A DNA stretch of 64,000 nt, from positions 28,421-92,420 of the forward strand of contig NZ_BJKP01000014.1 in the NCBI RefSeq assembly GCF_008974145.1, in the 5' to 3' direction. The DNA is from Microcystis aeruginosa NIES-4325. GTDB taxonomy: Bacteria; Cyanobacteriota; Cyanobacteriia; Cyanobacteriales; Microcystaceae. Below, one piece after another: positions 9,180 through 18,264 of this stretch (position 1 is the first letter of the stretch; each line of letters starts with the position of its first letter). Under the pieces are notes generated by a model, which did not search any database, was not told where the DNA came from, and was given only the letters and a program-made list of their open reading frames with translations. A program made the position numbers and the translations under genes.

Positions 9180-9617
9180 GAGCATCTCAAAAACTATTGA
9201 CAATTGGCCAATTTTGTGATCCGCATGGGCATTTCAGGTGATACCAGTCAATCATAATAGTTACGAAATCTTCACATTTGGTCGATTTTTGCTTAACAAT
9301 TGAGATGGCCAATTCTCCTCAAATATGGCTGAATCTCTCTCTGGGTAAGCAAATCACATAAAGTTCATTTTGTCAAAGATTGTTAAGATGCGCTTACCCT
9401 GAGTCTACACCCCTAAGATGCCCAAGCGACCAGTAAAACTATCACCCCTGGCAGAAAAGATTTATTTTTAAGTGTTTTCACCGAAAATTATTAGATAAGA
9501 ATATACTGAGAAGATATGAAGGCTCAAACAATTTAACAACAACCGGCAGAAGTCATGGGAGGTAAACCCTGTATTCCTGGTTAGCGAGTCACCGTGAGAA
9601 CCTAACTAAAAAACTTT
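9180..9617. other. Gene-free stretch between relics
   Basis: Apart from the DUF433 relic at 9540-9605 I see no supported gene, RNA or hairpin here. It probably consists of decayed coding DNA and the promoter of the ABC ATPase gene. No -10 element can be assigned with confidence. Confidence 0.5.
9540..9605 (+). pseudogene. Relic of a DUF433 antitoxin-like gene
   Basis: A 22-codon stretch reads PAEVMGGKPCIPG, a TAG stop, then RVTVRT and TAA. The pattern P-x-V-M-G-G-K-P-C-I-x-G-x-R-V-T-V is the conserved start of DUF433 proteins, which are usually antitoxins or DNA-binding regulators. The stop replaces one residue inside the motif, a stop also lies upstream in frame, and the rest of the gene is absent. 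The ABC ATPase starts only 12 bp later. Confidence 0.65.
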
Positions 9618-10571
9618 ATGAACACACCCGAATTAGCCATTGCTACCGTTGGTTTAACCAAACAATTTGACCGTCATGGGGCTGTTAATCAAGTGGATTT
9701 ACAGATTGAAGCGGGGGAAGTTTACGGGTTAATCGGTCCAAATGGAGCAGGAAAAACCACTTTAATTAGAATGTTAGCAGCAGCGGAAGAACCGACAACG
9801 GGAGAAATATATCTGCACGGAGAACGTCTTTTAAGAGATGAGAGTAATCCCCGTCTCAAAAGAAATTTAGGTTATCTGCCCGATAATTTTCCCCTCTATG
9901 ATGACCTAAATGTCTGGAATTATCTGGATTATTTTGCCCGTCTTTATCAGCTCCCTCGCTCTCAACGTCATCGCCGCATTTATGAGGTTCTAGAACTGGT
10001 ACAATTAACCAATAAAAGCCATAATTTGATCGCTACTTTATCCCGGGGGATGAAACAACGTTTAAGTTTAGCCCGAACCATTATCCATGAACCTTTAATT
10101 TTACTTCTCGATGAACCGGTTTCTGGATTAGACCCGATCGCTCGCCTACAATTTCGTGAGATTATTAAAGTCTTACAATCGGCGGGTATGACTATTTTAA
10201 TTTCTTCCCATGTCCTTAGTGATTTAGCCGAACTTTGTAGTTCTGTGGGTATAATGGAATTAGGTTATCTAGTGGAAAGTACCTCTTTACAAGAATTAAA
10301 TCAACGTCTAGCCAGCCAATACTTGCAGATCACGACTCTAGGCAATTTAGAAGCCTTGGAAACCGCTCTTAAACAGTGTGTTTTTGTGGAAAGTTGGCAA
10401 AGAATTATTAATACTAATACTCTCCGGGTTAAATTTACGGGAACCCTAGAAGATAGTGCCGAATTGTTGAAATCTTTAGTCGTTTCTGGTCTGATATTAA
10501 GCGAGTTTTATACTTGCCGCGAAGATTTAGAAACTATTTTCCTAAAACTGGGACATCGACAGGCATCCTAA
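9618..10571 (+). CDS. ABC transporter ATP-binding protein (ABC-2 export type)
   Basis: The 317-residue ATPase has Walker A GPNGAGKTT (near 39-47), signature LSRGMKQRLS, Walker B LILLLDEPVSGLD and an H-loop ISSHVLSD. The ~90-residue C-terminal extension after the H-loop is typical of ATPases that pair with ABC-2 permeases (drug, polysaccharide or gliding-type exporters). No permease gene follows: downstream are a MITE and a gene on the opposite strand, so the partner must be encoded elsewhere. The exported substrate is unknown. Confidence 0.88.
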   Translation: MNTPELAIATVGLTKQFDRHGAVNQVDLQIEAGEVYGLIGPNGAGKTTLIRMLAAAEEPTTGEIYLHGERLLRDESNPRLKRNLGYLPDNFPLYDDLNVWNYLDYFARLYQLPRSQRHRRIYEVLELVQLTNKSHNLIATLSRGMKQRLSLARTIIHEPLILLLDEPVSGLDPIARLQFREIIKVLQSAGMTILISSHVLSDLAELCSSVGIMELGYLVESTSLQELNQRLASQYLQITTLGNLEALETALKQCVFVESWQRIINTNTLRVKFTGTLEDSAELLKSLVVSGLILSEFYTCREDLETIFLKLGHRQAS

Positions 10572-10599
10572 GGGGAAATATTAACTTTCAAATCTAGGA

Positions 10600-10709
10600 T
10601 ATAGCGTTTCCTAAGCTAGTGAGGTACACCTATTTTTCTTCCCTTTTGCCTCTTGCCTTTTGCCTAAAAACCATAACTTTTGTACCTCAGCAGACTGAAA
10701 AACGCTATA
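10600..10709. mobile_element. MITE-like element, TATAGCGTTTC family, copy 1
   Basis: The 110-bp element begins with TATAGCGTTTC and ends with GAAAAACGCTATA, near-perfect inverted ends. Just inside are GAGGTACA on the left and TGTACCTC on the right, a second inverted pair. It encodes nothing. The right end overlaps the last codons of the TPR gene on the minus strand: its CTA at 10705-10707 is that gene's stop codon. Confidence 0.75.
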
Positions 10710-11451
10710 GTAACTTTTCGACTAATTTAATTTGCTCCTGACTAAAACCCGCTTCCTTCAGGTGTGCCAGAAACCATTTTTGTCGATAACGACCGTCTAA
10801 ATTCCTAGCCTTTTTATAGGTATCCTGCGCTTTTTTACTATCACCTTGCTCTAAATAAATCATTGCCAAAGCCACAAGAGGATGGGGATTATTTGGCTCT
10901 AATTTAACTGCTTTTTCGGCGTTAGTAATAGCTGAATTAAAATCTTTTAAGCGATGATAGGCAAGGGATAAATTATAGTAGGCGATTTCATTATCGGGGT
11001 TTAAATTAGCGGCTTTCGTATGAGTGACTACGGCTTTTTCAAGATCACCAGCCACTAGATAAACAATTCCCAAAGCATTATAAGCCTCCACATGATCGGG
11101 AGCAATTTTAATCGTTTCCTCTAGGGTTGTTTGTGCCGCAAAAGGTTGTTTAGCTAGGTGTTGTGTCCAGCCTAAAATTACTCTCCCGTCTAGATGATTG
11201 GGGTTTAACTGTACCGATTTTTTTAAAGCTTCAATACTTTTGACAAAATCTCCCTGTTGACGATACTGTAATCCCAATTGACGATAACCATTAGCGGCCT
11301 TAATGTCTGATGCGGAAATAATCGGACTGGGAGAAGGAGAAATGATTATCTTAGCCGTCGGTTCTTTTTTAATAGGAGAGGGAGGACTACAGCCCCAAAA
11401 AACCGGGGAACTAAAGATGATCAAGATAGTCGGGATTCGATAACTATTCAT
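10705..11451 (-). CDS. TPR-repeat protein, secreted or lipoprotein
   Basis: The 248-residue protein starts with a hydrophobic signal sequence ending in VFWGC, a possible but non-canonical lipobox, then a Ser/Pro/Lys-rich linker. From about residue 55 it consists of tetratricopeptide repeats of 34 residues (for example LGLQYRQQGDFVKSIEALKK and VNPNHLDGRVILGW). TPRs scaffold protein-protein contacts; the partner is unknown. The stop codon is supplied by the MITE-like element at 10600-10709, so the original C-terminus was probably longer. The divergent neighbour is the HEAT-repeat gene. Confidence 0.8.
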   Translation of the reverse strand: MNSYRIPTILIIFSSPVFWGCSPPSPIKKEPTAKIIISPSPSPIISASDIKAANGYRQLGLQYRQQGDFVKSIEALKKSVQLNPNHLDGRVILGWTQHLAKQPFAAQTTLEETIKIAPDHVEAYNALGIVYLVAGDLEKAVVTHTKAANLNPDNEIAYYNLSLAYHRLKDFNSAITNAEKAVKLEPNNPHPLVALAMIYLEQGDSKKAQDTYKKARNLDGRYRQKWFLAHLKEAGFSQEQIKLVEKLL

Positions 11452-11495
11452 GGGACAATTAATACCAGTCCAATTGTTAAGGGTGTCATCAAATT

Positions 11496-12161
11496 ATGAA
11501 TTATTCCCCCGAATCCGTGCAACGGCTGCTCGATTCCGATGATTATGGCGATCGCTTATCGGGAGTTAATCAACTGCGTTATTTAGCCCCAGAAATCGCC
11601 TTCGAGATGTTACAGCCTTTAATCAACGATAGTAACGCTAGGGTGCGTTATTCGGCGGTAAGTCAGCTAGATATCCTCGGTCGTCAGAATCCTGATCTGG
11701 CCTTAACTATTCTACGCGATCGCTTGTTGCATGATCCGGAAGCAGACGTGAAAGCGGCCGCGGCCGATGCGATCGGGGGGTTAAAATTAACGGCAGCCTA
11801 CGATGATCTGGTGGCCGTCTATCAACAATCCTCCGACTGGTTAATTCAATTTAGCATTGTGGCAGCTTTGGGCGAATTGGGGGAACCCCGGGGCTTTGAA
11901 CTGCTCGAAATCGCCCTTAACTCCGATAATGAACTGGTAAAAACGGCCGCTGTTAGCGCTTTTGGGGAACTAGGCGACCCTCGCGCCGTCTCTTTACTCG
12001 TTCCTTTGGCTAATGATGATGACTGGCAACTGCGCTATCGTCTCGCTCAAGCTTTAGGCCGCCTAGGTGGGCAGGATGCGATCGCTGTTTTGACCCAGTT
12101 AACCAGCGACAAAAGCGCCCAAGTCGCCCAAGAAGCCCGCAATAATCTCGCCCAAGGGTAA
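11496..12161 (+). CDS. nblB: HEAT-repeat protein, NblB-like (phycobilisome degradation)
   Basis: The 221-residue protein is built entirely of HEAT/PBS-lyase-type repeats (VRYSAVSQLDILG, VKAAAADAIGGL, QFSIVAALGELGE, VKTAAVSAFGELGD, LRYRLAQALGRLGG). Its length and wording resemble cyanobacterial NblB proteins, relatives of the CpcE/F bilin lyases needed for phycobilisome breakdown during nutrient stress. Other CpcE-like proteins share the fold, so the symbol is a family-level call. There is no cpc operon nearby. It is followed 73 bp later by a TPR protein gene on the same strand. Confidence 0.65.
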   Translation: MNYSPESVQRLLDSDDYGDRLSGVNQLRYLAPEIAFEMLQPLINDSNARVRYSAVSQLDILGRQNPDLALTILRDRLLHDPEADVKAAAADAIGGLKLTAAYDDLVAVYQQSSDWLIQFSIVAALGELGEPRGFELLEIALNSDNELVKTAAVSAFGELGDPRAVSLLVPLANDDDWQLRYRLAQALGRLGGQDAIAVLTQLTSDKSAQVAQEARNNLAQG

Positions 12162-12234
12162 TTCAGAATAGTTGATTTTTGTCAATACCATTTACAATAA
12201 ACTTTAATTAAGAATCGTTAACAAAGGTAAAGCG

Positions 12235-13326
12235 ATGAAACAATTTACCCGTTTAATCTTGCTCGTCGGTCTTCTCGCAGGGGGCTGTTTCTCTCCCTCA
12301 ATTGCGATCGCCGATAATCCAGCGGGGGCAATCGTGAGCAAGGATTCACAGGTTAACGAACTACTGCGTCAAGCGCGGCAATTGGTCAAAAATGGCAATT
12401 ATGGGGAAGCTATAGCCATTTACGAGCGGGCTGCCGCCCTTGATGGCAATAATGCCAAAATTTTCTCCGGGATCGGCTTTTTACAAACACGGCAAGGGGA
12501 TTATAACGCCGCCGCCCAAGCATACCAAAAAGCTTTAAGTCTCGATCCGAGTAATCCCGACTTTTTCCATGCCCTCGGTTATAGTTTGGCTAATATCGGC
12601 GATTATGACAATGCCGCCACCGCTTACTACTACGCTATCCAAATAGAACCGAAAAACGTCCAACACTACCTCGGTTTAGGGGTGGTATTATTACGGCAAA
12701 AAAACTATGCAAAAGCGGGCGAAGTTTACCAATGGGTTTTAGCTCTCGACCCCAATAATCAGCAAGCCCACGAAATCATGGGTAAAGCCTTGATTGAACA
12801 GAATAAAAGCAGCGAAGCCCTCGATTTTCTCCAAAAATCCCTGCAAAGATTCCCTAACAATAGTGAATTAAGATTGCAACTAGCCAGCCTTTTGCTCAAA
12901 CAGGGCGATTTAAATGCTGGAACCCAAATTTTAAAAGAAATAGAGCGACAAAGTGCAGGTAATTTTTTAATTCAGCTAAAAATAGGGATTTTACTCGAAA
13001 AACAAGAGCGTTTTGACGAGGCTCTCCCCTTTTATCGTCGGGCTGTTTTCCTGCAACCCCAATCTTTGGAAGCACAAGCGGGAATTGGTCGTATCCATCT
13101 GGCCAGAAAAGATTATCTTGCGGCAATTATCGCCTATCAAGATTTGGCCGAAATCGCCCCCAATAACGCCGATGTCTATCTTAATCTCGGTCGGGCCTAC
13201 GCGGGCCGAGGACGAAAAAGAGAGGCGGAGGAAGCTTTTAAGCAAGCGCGAGCGGTTTATGTCCTGAAAAATAATCAATCCGGCCTGCAGGAAGTGGATG
13301 CCCTACTGAAGAAATTGCTTGACTGA
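12235..13326 (+). CDS. Exported TPR-repeat protein
   Basis: The 363-residue protein has an N-terminal lipoprotein-like signal (hydrophobic run ending LLAGGC), so it is probably anchored to a membrane facing the periplasm or lumen. From about residue 40 to the end it contains eight or so tetratricopeptide repeats, many with the W/L-G-Y-A-P consensus such as LGYSLANIGDYDNAATAYYYAI and LGRAYAGRGRKREAEEAFKQA. It has no catalytic domain and probably acts as an assembly scaffold. It lies 73 bp after the nblB-like gene and may be co-transcribed with it. Confidence 0.85.
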   Translation: MKQFTRLILLVGLLAGGCFSPSIAIADNPAGAIVSKDSQVNELLRQARQLVKNGNYGEAIAIYERAAALDGNNAKIFSGIGFLQTRQGDYNAAAQAYQKALSLDPSNPDFFHALGYSLANIGDYDNAATAYYYAIQIEPKNVQHYLGLGVVLLRQKNYAKAGEVYQWVLALDPNNQQAHEIMGKALIEQNKSSEALDFLQKSLQRFPNNSELRLQLASLLLKQGDLNAGTQILKEIERQSAGNFLIQLKIGILLEKQERFDEALPFYRRAVFLQPQSLEAQAGIGRIHLARKDYLAAIIAYQDLAEIAPNNADVYLNLGRAYAGRGRKREAEEAFKQARAVYVLKNNQSGLQEVDALLKKLLD

Positions 13327-13333
13327 ACCCAGA

Positions 13334-13705
13334 TCAGTTCTCTAAAGCTGTATGGTAGGATGGCTCAAAAATCTCCCGAAGATAGGGCTTTAAACTAGGG
13401 CTATCCTCCAGTAAATCTGGAATTTCTGCCCGAAAATTATTGATTTCTCCATGACCATAATTGCCATGACAGTCTCTTTCCGATTGCCAGTAAGTTAATT
13501 TGAGTAAATGTTCTAGGAGACGAGTTAAAAGACTTTTGCTCGCGTGTCTTTCACTTCTCCCCATCGATTCAATCTCCTCAATTAAGTTGTCTAAATCCAC
13601 CTCGGCAAACTGGCCCTTTTTTAATTGTTCTGCCGTGGTTTTTAGCCAGAGATAAAAATCTTCTTCGTATAATGTTGGGGTCGCTGTTTCCGTTGATCTA
13701 GTCAT
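13334..13705 (-). CDS. DUF29 domain-containing protein
   Basis: The 123-residue protein matches the DUF29 layout: YEEDFYLWLKTTAEQLKKG, VDLDNLIEEIESMGRSER, LLTRLLEHLLKLTYW, and a C-terminal FRAEIPDLLEDSPSLKPYL. The family is widespread and multicopy in cyanobacteria; its function is not known, and mobile or toxin-like behaviour is only speculation. The gene is convergent with the TPR gene, only 7 bp from its stop. A broken paralogue lies at 8934-9179. Confidence 0.88.
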   Translation of the reverse strand: MTRSTETATPTLYEEDFYLWLKTTAEQLKKGQFAEVDLDNLIEEIESMGRSERHASKSLLTRLLEHLLKLTYWQSERDCHGNYGHGEINNFRAEIPDLLEDSPSLKPYLREIFEPSYHTALEN

Positions 13706-13926
13706 GACGAAACTGCCACAGGTGAAAACTAATCGGGATTCTATATCCTAGCAATTCTCGCACTTGTGGGGGACAAAGTCTCTGGTTTTGGGGAATAGGA
13801 AGATAGAAGTGGTCACTGATAACTGAAAAGGCTGAGGACTGACGTTCAAAAAGATCGCACTGCATTGATTGAGTACGATCGCTTTCAGTTATCGATTTTT
13901 AAGTAGCGAATTGCTGAGTTAGATTC

Positions 13927-14640
13927 CTACTTTAATAATTTGCGTTGTAAAACTGAACCCGCACCCAAAGCACTAATGGCGAGTAACCCGATTACAGACG
14001 TGGGTTCGGGAACCTGACGACAATCAGCTGCATCTATGCAGGGCGTGTCGCGTCCTAGGGTAATGTTATCGAAGGCAATCTGGTTAGCAACCGCAGAGAA
14101 ATCTACGGACTTGGCTGTACCAAGGAAGCTAACACCAATAGGATCCCAGTTGCAAAAAGTGTTATTGATACCGGGATCACAACCATCGAAAGCATTATTA
14201 GGGAGATTAATGGTAGCCAAAAGATTTCCCGTTCCGTTTAGGCCGTCATAGACTTTAACTGGAGTTGGTGGATTGGTTGCATTTGCACTGAAAAAGAAGA
14301 AAAAACCGGTTGTAACCCCCGCCGTTACGTTCATCAGAAAATTAGTGCCGCTGCTGCTTAAGAAAAAAGCAGTAGTGTCTGGCGAAGGTTCGTTGATAAA
14401 GTTCCCAGTACCACCAGCACTTTCAGAGATGAAGGCTTGAGCGCCATCCCCAAATGAAATGCCTAAGTTGCCCCCTGAACCGCCATCGTAAAAGTTGAGA
14501 ATTTGCTCGTTATCTAGCAATCCCTCAAAATCAAGAAGGATTGGCTGGGCATTAGCCCTATCAACGGCTAAAACACAGGTGGAAAGAGCCACTCCAGAAG
14601 CGATTAGTGACAATCTTTTGATTGTGCTTGAAGTCTTCAT
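13927..14640 (-). CDS. PEP-CTERM domain exported protein
   Basis: The 237-residue protein has an N-terminal signal peptide (basic KRLS, hydrophobic core, cleavage probably after DRANA) and a C-terminal sorting tag: VPEPTSVIG, a hydrophobic helix, and basic QRKLLK. This is the PEP-CTERM signal processed by exosortase. The ~170-residue middle is rich in Gly, Asn and Thr with strand-like segments and resembles other cyanobacterial surface or matrix proteins of this class. The biological role is unknown. No exosortase gene is in the window. Confidence 0.88.
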   Translation of the reverse strand: MKTSSTIKRLSLIASGVALSTCVLAVDRANAQPILLDFEGLLDNEQILNFYDGGSGGNLGISFGDGAQAFISESAGGTGNFINEPSPDTTAFFLSSSGTNFLMNVTAGVTTGFFFFFSANATNPPTPVKVYDGLNGTGNLLATINLPNNAFDGCDPGINNTFCNWDPIGVSFLGTAKSVDFSAVANQIAFDNITLGRDTPCIDAADCRQVPEPTSVIGLLAISALGAGSVLQRKLLK

Positions 14641-15033
14641 AGTTCACCAAGTTCAAATTGAATTTATTTCAACGGTTAGGCAAAAACACTTGAGGACTTG
14701 TTCTGCCCTACAAAGTAATTCTTGACCTAACCCTAAGTCTAGACACTGCAATTTTAAAAGTCAAGCCGTTTTATGTGTTTTTTGGTCAAGGTTAAATCTT
14801 TTTTTGGGGAGATTTTATGGACAACAGTGGCTGAAAATCGCTGAAAATTGAGGATTTTAGCACAATTACTCAAACTGCATTTCCCTGCTCCTCGCTCCGG
14901 TAATCATAGACAATCTTAACAATTATTTTAGATATTCAACAGCTTATCTTCTCAGTCTTATCGTCAAAGAAACCCAGAATAATTTCACTTTTTTGTTAAG
15001 ATTAGTTACAAATCTTTAGCAAAAATAAACCCG
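14641..15033. other. Intergenic stretch with repeat copy B
   Basis: This region holds the upstream region of the PEP-CTERM gene and copy B of the TTTAGATAGTC repeat family. No gene is supported. Confidence 0.5.
14907..14946 (+). repeat. Copy B of the TTTAGATAGTC repeat family
   Basis: TAGACAATCTTAAC, a short spacer, then TTTTAGATATTCAACAGCTT. It shares the first block with copy A (2651) and the second with copies at 49985 and 59883. Confidence 0.55.
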
Positions 15034-15063
15034 AAAAAAAAGAGAGCGCCAGCTCTCCTTTTT
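15034..15063 (-). terminator. Rho-independent terminator of the sigma factor gene
   Basis: Read on the minus strand, the stem GAGAGC/GCTCTC (loop TGGC) is followed by eight T. It lies about 20 bp beyond the stop codon of the sigma factor gene. Confidence 0.85.
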
Positions 15064-15081
15064 GATTATCTGCTAATTTTA

Positions 15082-16068
15082 CTAACTAGCGACAATATAT
15101 TCCTTGACATTAGCCCGGCGACGGCGTAAATGAGCCAAGGCCTGGTGTTCTAATTGTCGCACCCGTTCCCGACTGATGTTCATTCTCTGACCGATTTTGG
15201 CTAGGGATAACTCTTTGCCATCGGTTAAACCGAAACGGAGAGTAATCACTTCCCGTTGTTGGGGGGTTAATTCGGCCAGGAGATTGGCTAAGTCTTGCCG
15301 TAATAACTCTTGGGTGATGAAGGTATCGGGAGAAACTCCGCTATCTTCTAATAATTCCGACAATTCCGTATCTTGATTATCGCCGACGCGCACATCAAGG
15401 GAGATGGGTTGACGAGCCATACTGAGATATTCGCGGATTTGAGCGGGTTCTAGCTCTAATTCCAGGGCAATCTCGGCAGGTGTGGCACTTCTCCCCAGTT
15501 TTTGGGCGAGTTCGCGCTGGGTTCTTTTGATTTTGTTCAGTTTTTCGGTGATATGGATGGGTAAACGAATGGTGCGGGCCTGTTGAGCGATCGCACGGGT
15601 AATCGCTTGTCGAATCCACCAGTAGGCATAGGTAGAAAATTTATAACCTTTGGTGGGATCAAATTTCTCTACACCTCTTTCTAATCCCAGACTACCCTCT
15701 TGAATTAGATCTAGGAATTCCATGTTCCGCTTTTGATATTTCTTGGCGATCGCAACCACCAAGCGGAGGTTAGCTTCAATCATTTTCCGTTTAGCTCGAT
15801 CACCGGTTTTCAAGGCGCGATCCAGTTCATTTTCGCTTAAATTCACCGAATCCGCCCACTCCAAGTGCTGTGGTTCCCGTCCTAATTGCTTCGATAGTGC
15901 TTCTTTCCCTTCTAACAGGCTCATCATCCGTTGGACTTGTTTGCCGTAAATAATTTCTTGTTCGTGAGTTAGGAGAGGAACTCGCCCAATTTCGTGCAGA
16001 TAGGTACGCACCATATCGGCATTGAGGGTGGGCTGTGATTGAGTTTGGTTGGTTTTTGCTGTGGGCAT
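15082..16068 (-). CDS. Group 2 sigma-70 family RNA polymerase sigma factor (SigB/SigD-like)
   Basis: The 328-residue protein has sigma region 1.2 ([20 protein letters not shown]), region 2 with the -10 recognition helix ([29 protein letters not shown]), region 3 and region 4 ([28 protein letters not shown], then [18 protein letters not shown]). It lacks the long region 1.1 of the principal sigma factor. In cyanobacteria such group 2 factors redirect polymerase under stress, dark or nitrogen limitation. The exact paralogue (SigB, C, D or E) cannot be fixed by eye. A terminator follows; hoxH is divergent, ~690 bp away. Confidence 0.93.
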   Translation of the reverse strand: MPTAKTNQTQSQPTLNADMVRTYLHEIGRVPLLTHEQEIIYGKQVQRMMSLLEGKEALSKQLGREPQHLEWADSVNLSENELDRALKTGDRAKRKMIEANLRLVVAIAKKYQKRNMEFLDLIQEGSLGLERGVEKFDPTKGYKFSTYAYWWIRQAITRAIAQQARTIRLPIHITEKLNKIKRTQRELAQKLGRSATPAEIALELELEPAQIREYLSMARQPISLDVRVGDNQDTELSELLEDSGVSPDTFITQELLRQDLANLLAELTPQQREVITLRFGLTDGKELSLAKIGQRMNISRERVRQLEHQALAHLRRRRANVKEYIVAS

Positions 16069-16754
16069 TGGTTTGGTGGTGACTCCTTGACACAGAAAAA
16101 GTCTGTTACTATTCCGACTCCCGGGTGAGTCTGGCTTATCTGAAGTCGGTATGAGTTTGATCGGAATTTCTTTGATTGTATCCTGCGCTTTTAGACGCGG
16201 GCAATCCCCTAAAGGTTCAAAGCTAATTCATTCTTTGGTATGATGTTAAGTTTATCCTCTTTTCTCAACATTTAGAACAAAGATACCACACCAAAGGGAT
16301 AGCAACTGAAATCGCTTGTTTTTGGGTCGCTTTTTCCTGAATCCTCGGCAGTGCCTCTGATATTGTTAGGCAAGATTACAAGACAAAAAGGTGACTTTCC
16401 CGATTAGCTGCGAACAATCCAGCCAACTTCCGACCTTTTCGCCCTCAGCCTTGAGAGGAAAACTGACAGCCGAGAACCGACTTCTATATATATAATGACC
16501 GATCAACACCAGCAAAGAGAGATGTGATTATTGCGGATTTCCGAACTATTTTCTGTAGTATTTGCTACAAAATGTCAAATTAGCCCCGATTGAGAATCGG
16601 GAAAAATTGTTATAAAAATTAGGATTGCTAGGAGGGTAATAACTATCATAGAGACAGCAGGGCGGAGATCGGGATCAATTATCGTCTAAACTAAGCTCGA
16701 TCGCACTCTCCACAATACCGTTCTGTGGAACTCCTGAACAATGAGGACTTATCT
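16069..16754. other. 686-bp divergent regulatory region between the sigma factor gene and hoxH
   Basis: No ORF or RNA gene is recognised. A perfect 7-bp hairpin CCCGATT/AATCGGG with a 3-base loop lies at 16585-16601, followed by GAAAAATTGTTATAAAAATT. It could be a terminator of an unseen short transcript or part of the hoxH control region. A TATATATATAATGACC stretch near 16484 looks like a -10 box, but no start site can be assigned. Confidence 0.45.
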
Positions 16755-18179
16755 ATGACTAAAACCGTCGTTATCGATCCCGTCACCCGGATCGAGGGCC
16801 ATGCCAAGATATCGATTTTCCTTGACGATGGGGGGGAAGTGGATGACGTGCGTTTTCATGTGGTCGAGTATCGCGGGTTTGAGAAATTCTGCGAGGGACG
16901 GCCGATGTGGGAGATGGCGGGAATTACTGCCCGAATTTGCGGCATTTGTCCCGTTAGTCACCTACTTTGTGCCGCCAAAACCGGCGATAAAATTCTAGCG
17001 GTGCAAATCCCCCCCGCAGGTGAAAAACTGCGGCGCTTGATGAATTTGGGACAATTAACCCAATCCCATGCTTTAAGCTTTTTCCATCTTAGCAGCCCCG
17101 ATTTTCTGCTTGGTTGGGAAAGTGACCCCGCTAAACGGAATGTTTTCGGTTTAATCGCCGCCGATCCCGACCTAGCGCGAGCGGGCATCCGTTTACGTCA
17201 ATTTGGACAGAAAGTTATTGAACTTTTGGGGGCGAAAAAAATTCACCCCGCTTGGTCTGTCCCGGGGGGTGTGCGTTCCCCTTTGAGCGAAGAAGGGCGA
17301 CAATGGATTAAAGAACGACTGCCGGAGTCTAAAGCGACTCTTTACACGGCTTTAAACCTGTTTAAAGGACTTCTGGACAATTTAACCACAGAAATCGCCG
17401 CTTTTGGTAATTTCCCTTCCCTGTTTATGGGATTGGTCGGTAAACGGGACGAGTGGGAACACTACGGTGGTCATATTCGTTTTACCGATAGTCAAGGCAA
17501 TATCGTGGCCGATAACCTCAGCGAAGACAATTATCGCGATTATATCGGCGAATCAGTAGAAAAATGGTCTTATTTGAAGTTTCCCTACTATAAACCCCTC
17601 GGTTATCCCGACGGTATCTATCGAGTTGGTCCGTTGGCGCGCTTAAATGTTTGTTCCCATTTTGGCACGGAGGGAGCGGATATAGAGTTACGGGAATATC
17701 GCCATCGGGTCGGTGGTGTAGCCACCTCTTCTTTTTACTATCATTATGCTCGTTTAGTGGAGATTTTGGGCTGTTTAGAGCGTATCGAACTTTTAATCGA
17801 CGATCCCGATATAGTTTCTCAACGCTGCAGGGCCGAAGCAGGAATTAATAATCTGCAAGGGGTGGGAGTTAGTGAAGCGCCCCGGGGTACTTTATTCCAT
17901 GATTATAAAGTGGATGAAAATGGTTTGATTGAAACGGTGAATTTAATTATTGCCACGGGTAATAATAATTTAGCCATGAATCAAACGGTGAAACAAATCG
18001 CCCAACATTATATCCATGGTGGCGAAATTCCTGAAGCGATGTTAAACCGGGTGGAAGCGGGTATTCGTTGCTATGATCCCTGTTTAAGTTGTTCCACTCA
18101 CGCTATGGGACAAATGCCGCTACAGCTAGAGTTAGTTAATGCAGCCGGTGAGGTGATTAATACTCGACAAAGGGGTTAA
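16755..18179 (+). CDS. hoxH: Bidirectional [NiFe] hydrogenase large subunit HoxH
   Basis: HoxH carries the Ni-Fe site of the NAD(P)-linked bidirectional hydrogenase HoxEFUYH, which interconverts H2 with protons and electrons. The ATG at 16755 is chosen over the upstream start at 16725: a GAGGA site precedes it, the product starts [20 protein letters not shown], and it is then 474 residues, the usual length. The N-terminal nickel ligands are in [10 protein letters not shown] (Cys62, Cys65) and the C-terminal ones in DPCLSCSTH. Twenty-five residues follow that His, the tail removed by the maturation protease. No other hox gene is adjacent, which is unusual because hoxY normally precedes it. Confidence 0.97.
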   Translation: MTKTVVIDPVTRIEGHAKISIFLDDGGEVDDVRFHVVEYRGFEKFCEGRPMWEMAGITARICGICPVSHLLCAAKTGDKILAVQIPPAGEKLRRLMNLGQLTQSHALSFFHLSSPDFLLGWESDPAKRNVFGLIAADPDLARAGIRLRQFGQKVIELLGAKKIHPAWSVPGGVRSPLSEEGRQWIKERLPESKATLYTALNLFKGLLDNLTTEIAAFGNFPSLFMGLVGKRDEWEHYGGHIRFTDSQGNIVADNLSEDNYRDYIGESVEKWSYLKFPYYKPLGYPDGIYRVGPLARLNVCSHFGTEGADIELREYRHRVGGVATSSFYYHYARLVEILGCLERIELLIDDPDIVSQRCRAEAGINNLQGVGVSEAPRGTLFHDYKVDENGLIETVNLIIATGNNNLAMNQTVKQIAQHYIHGGEIPEAMLNRVEAGIRCYDPCLSCSTHAMGQMPLQLELVNAAGEVINTRQRG

Positions 18180-18196
18180 TTATCTTAAGTTGTTGG

Positions 18197-18252
18197 GGGG
18201 TTAGGAAATAGGACAAATTTCTCCTAATACCTGACCCCGTTTTACTATTTTT
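18197..18252 (+). terminator. Probable terminator of hoxH
   Basis: A 9-bp stem GGGGTTAGG/CCTGACCCC (one G-U pair) is followed by GTTTTACTATTTTT, 17 bp after the hoxH stop. Confidence 0.7.
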
Positions 18253-18264
18253 ACGATCAAGATT

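Noticed and set aside
16585..16601. Riboswitch or small RNA upstream of hoxH
   Set aside because: Only one short perfect hairpin is visible; no known riboswitch core was recognised.
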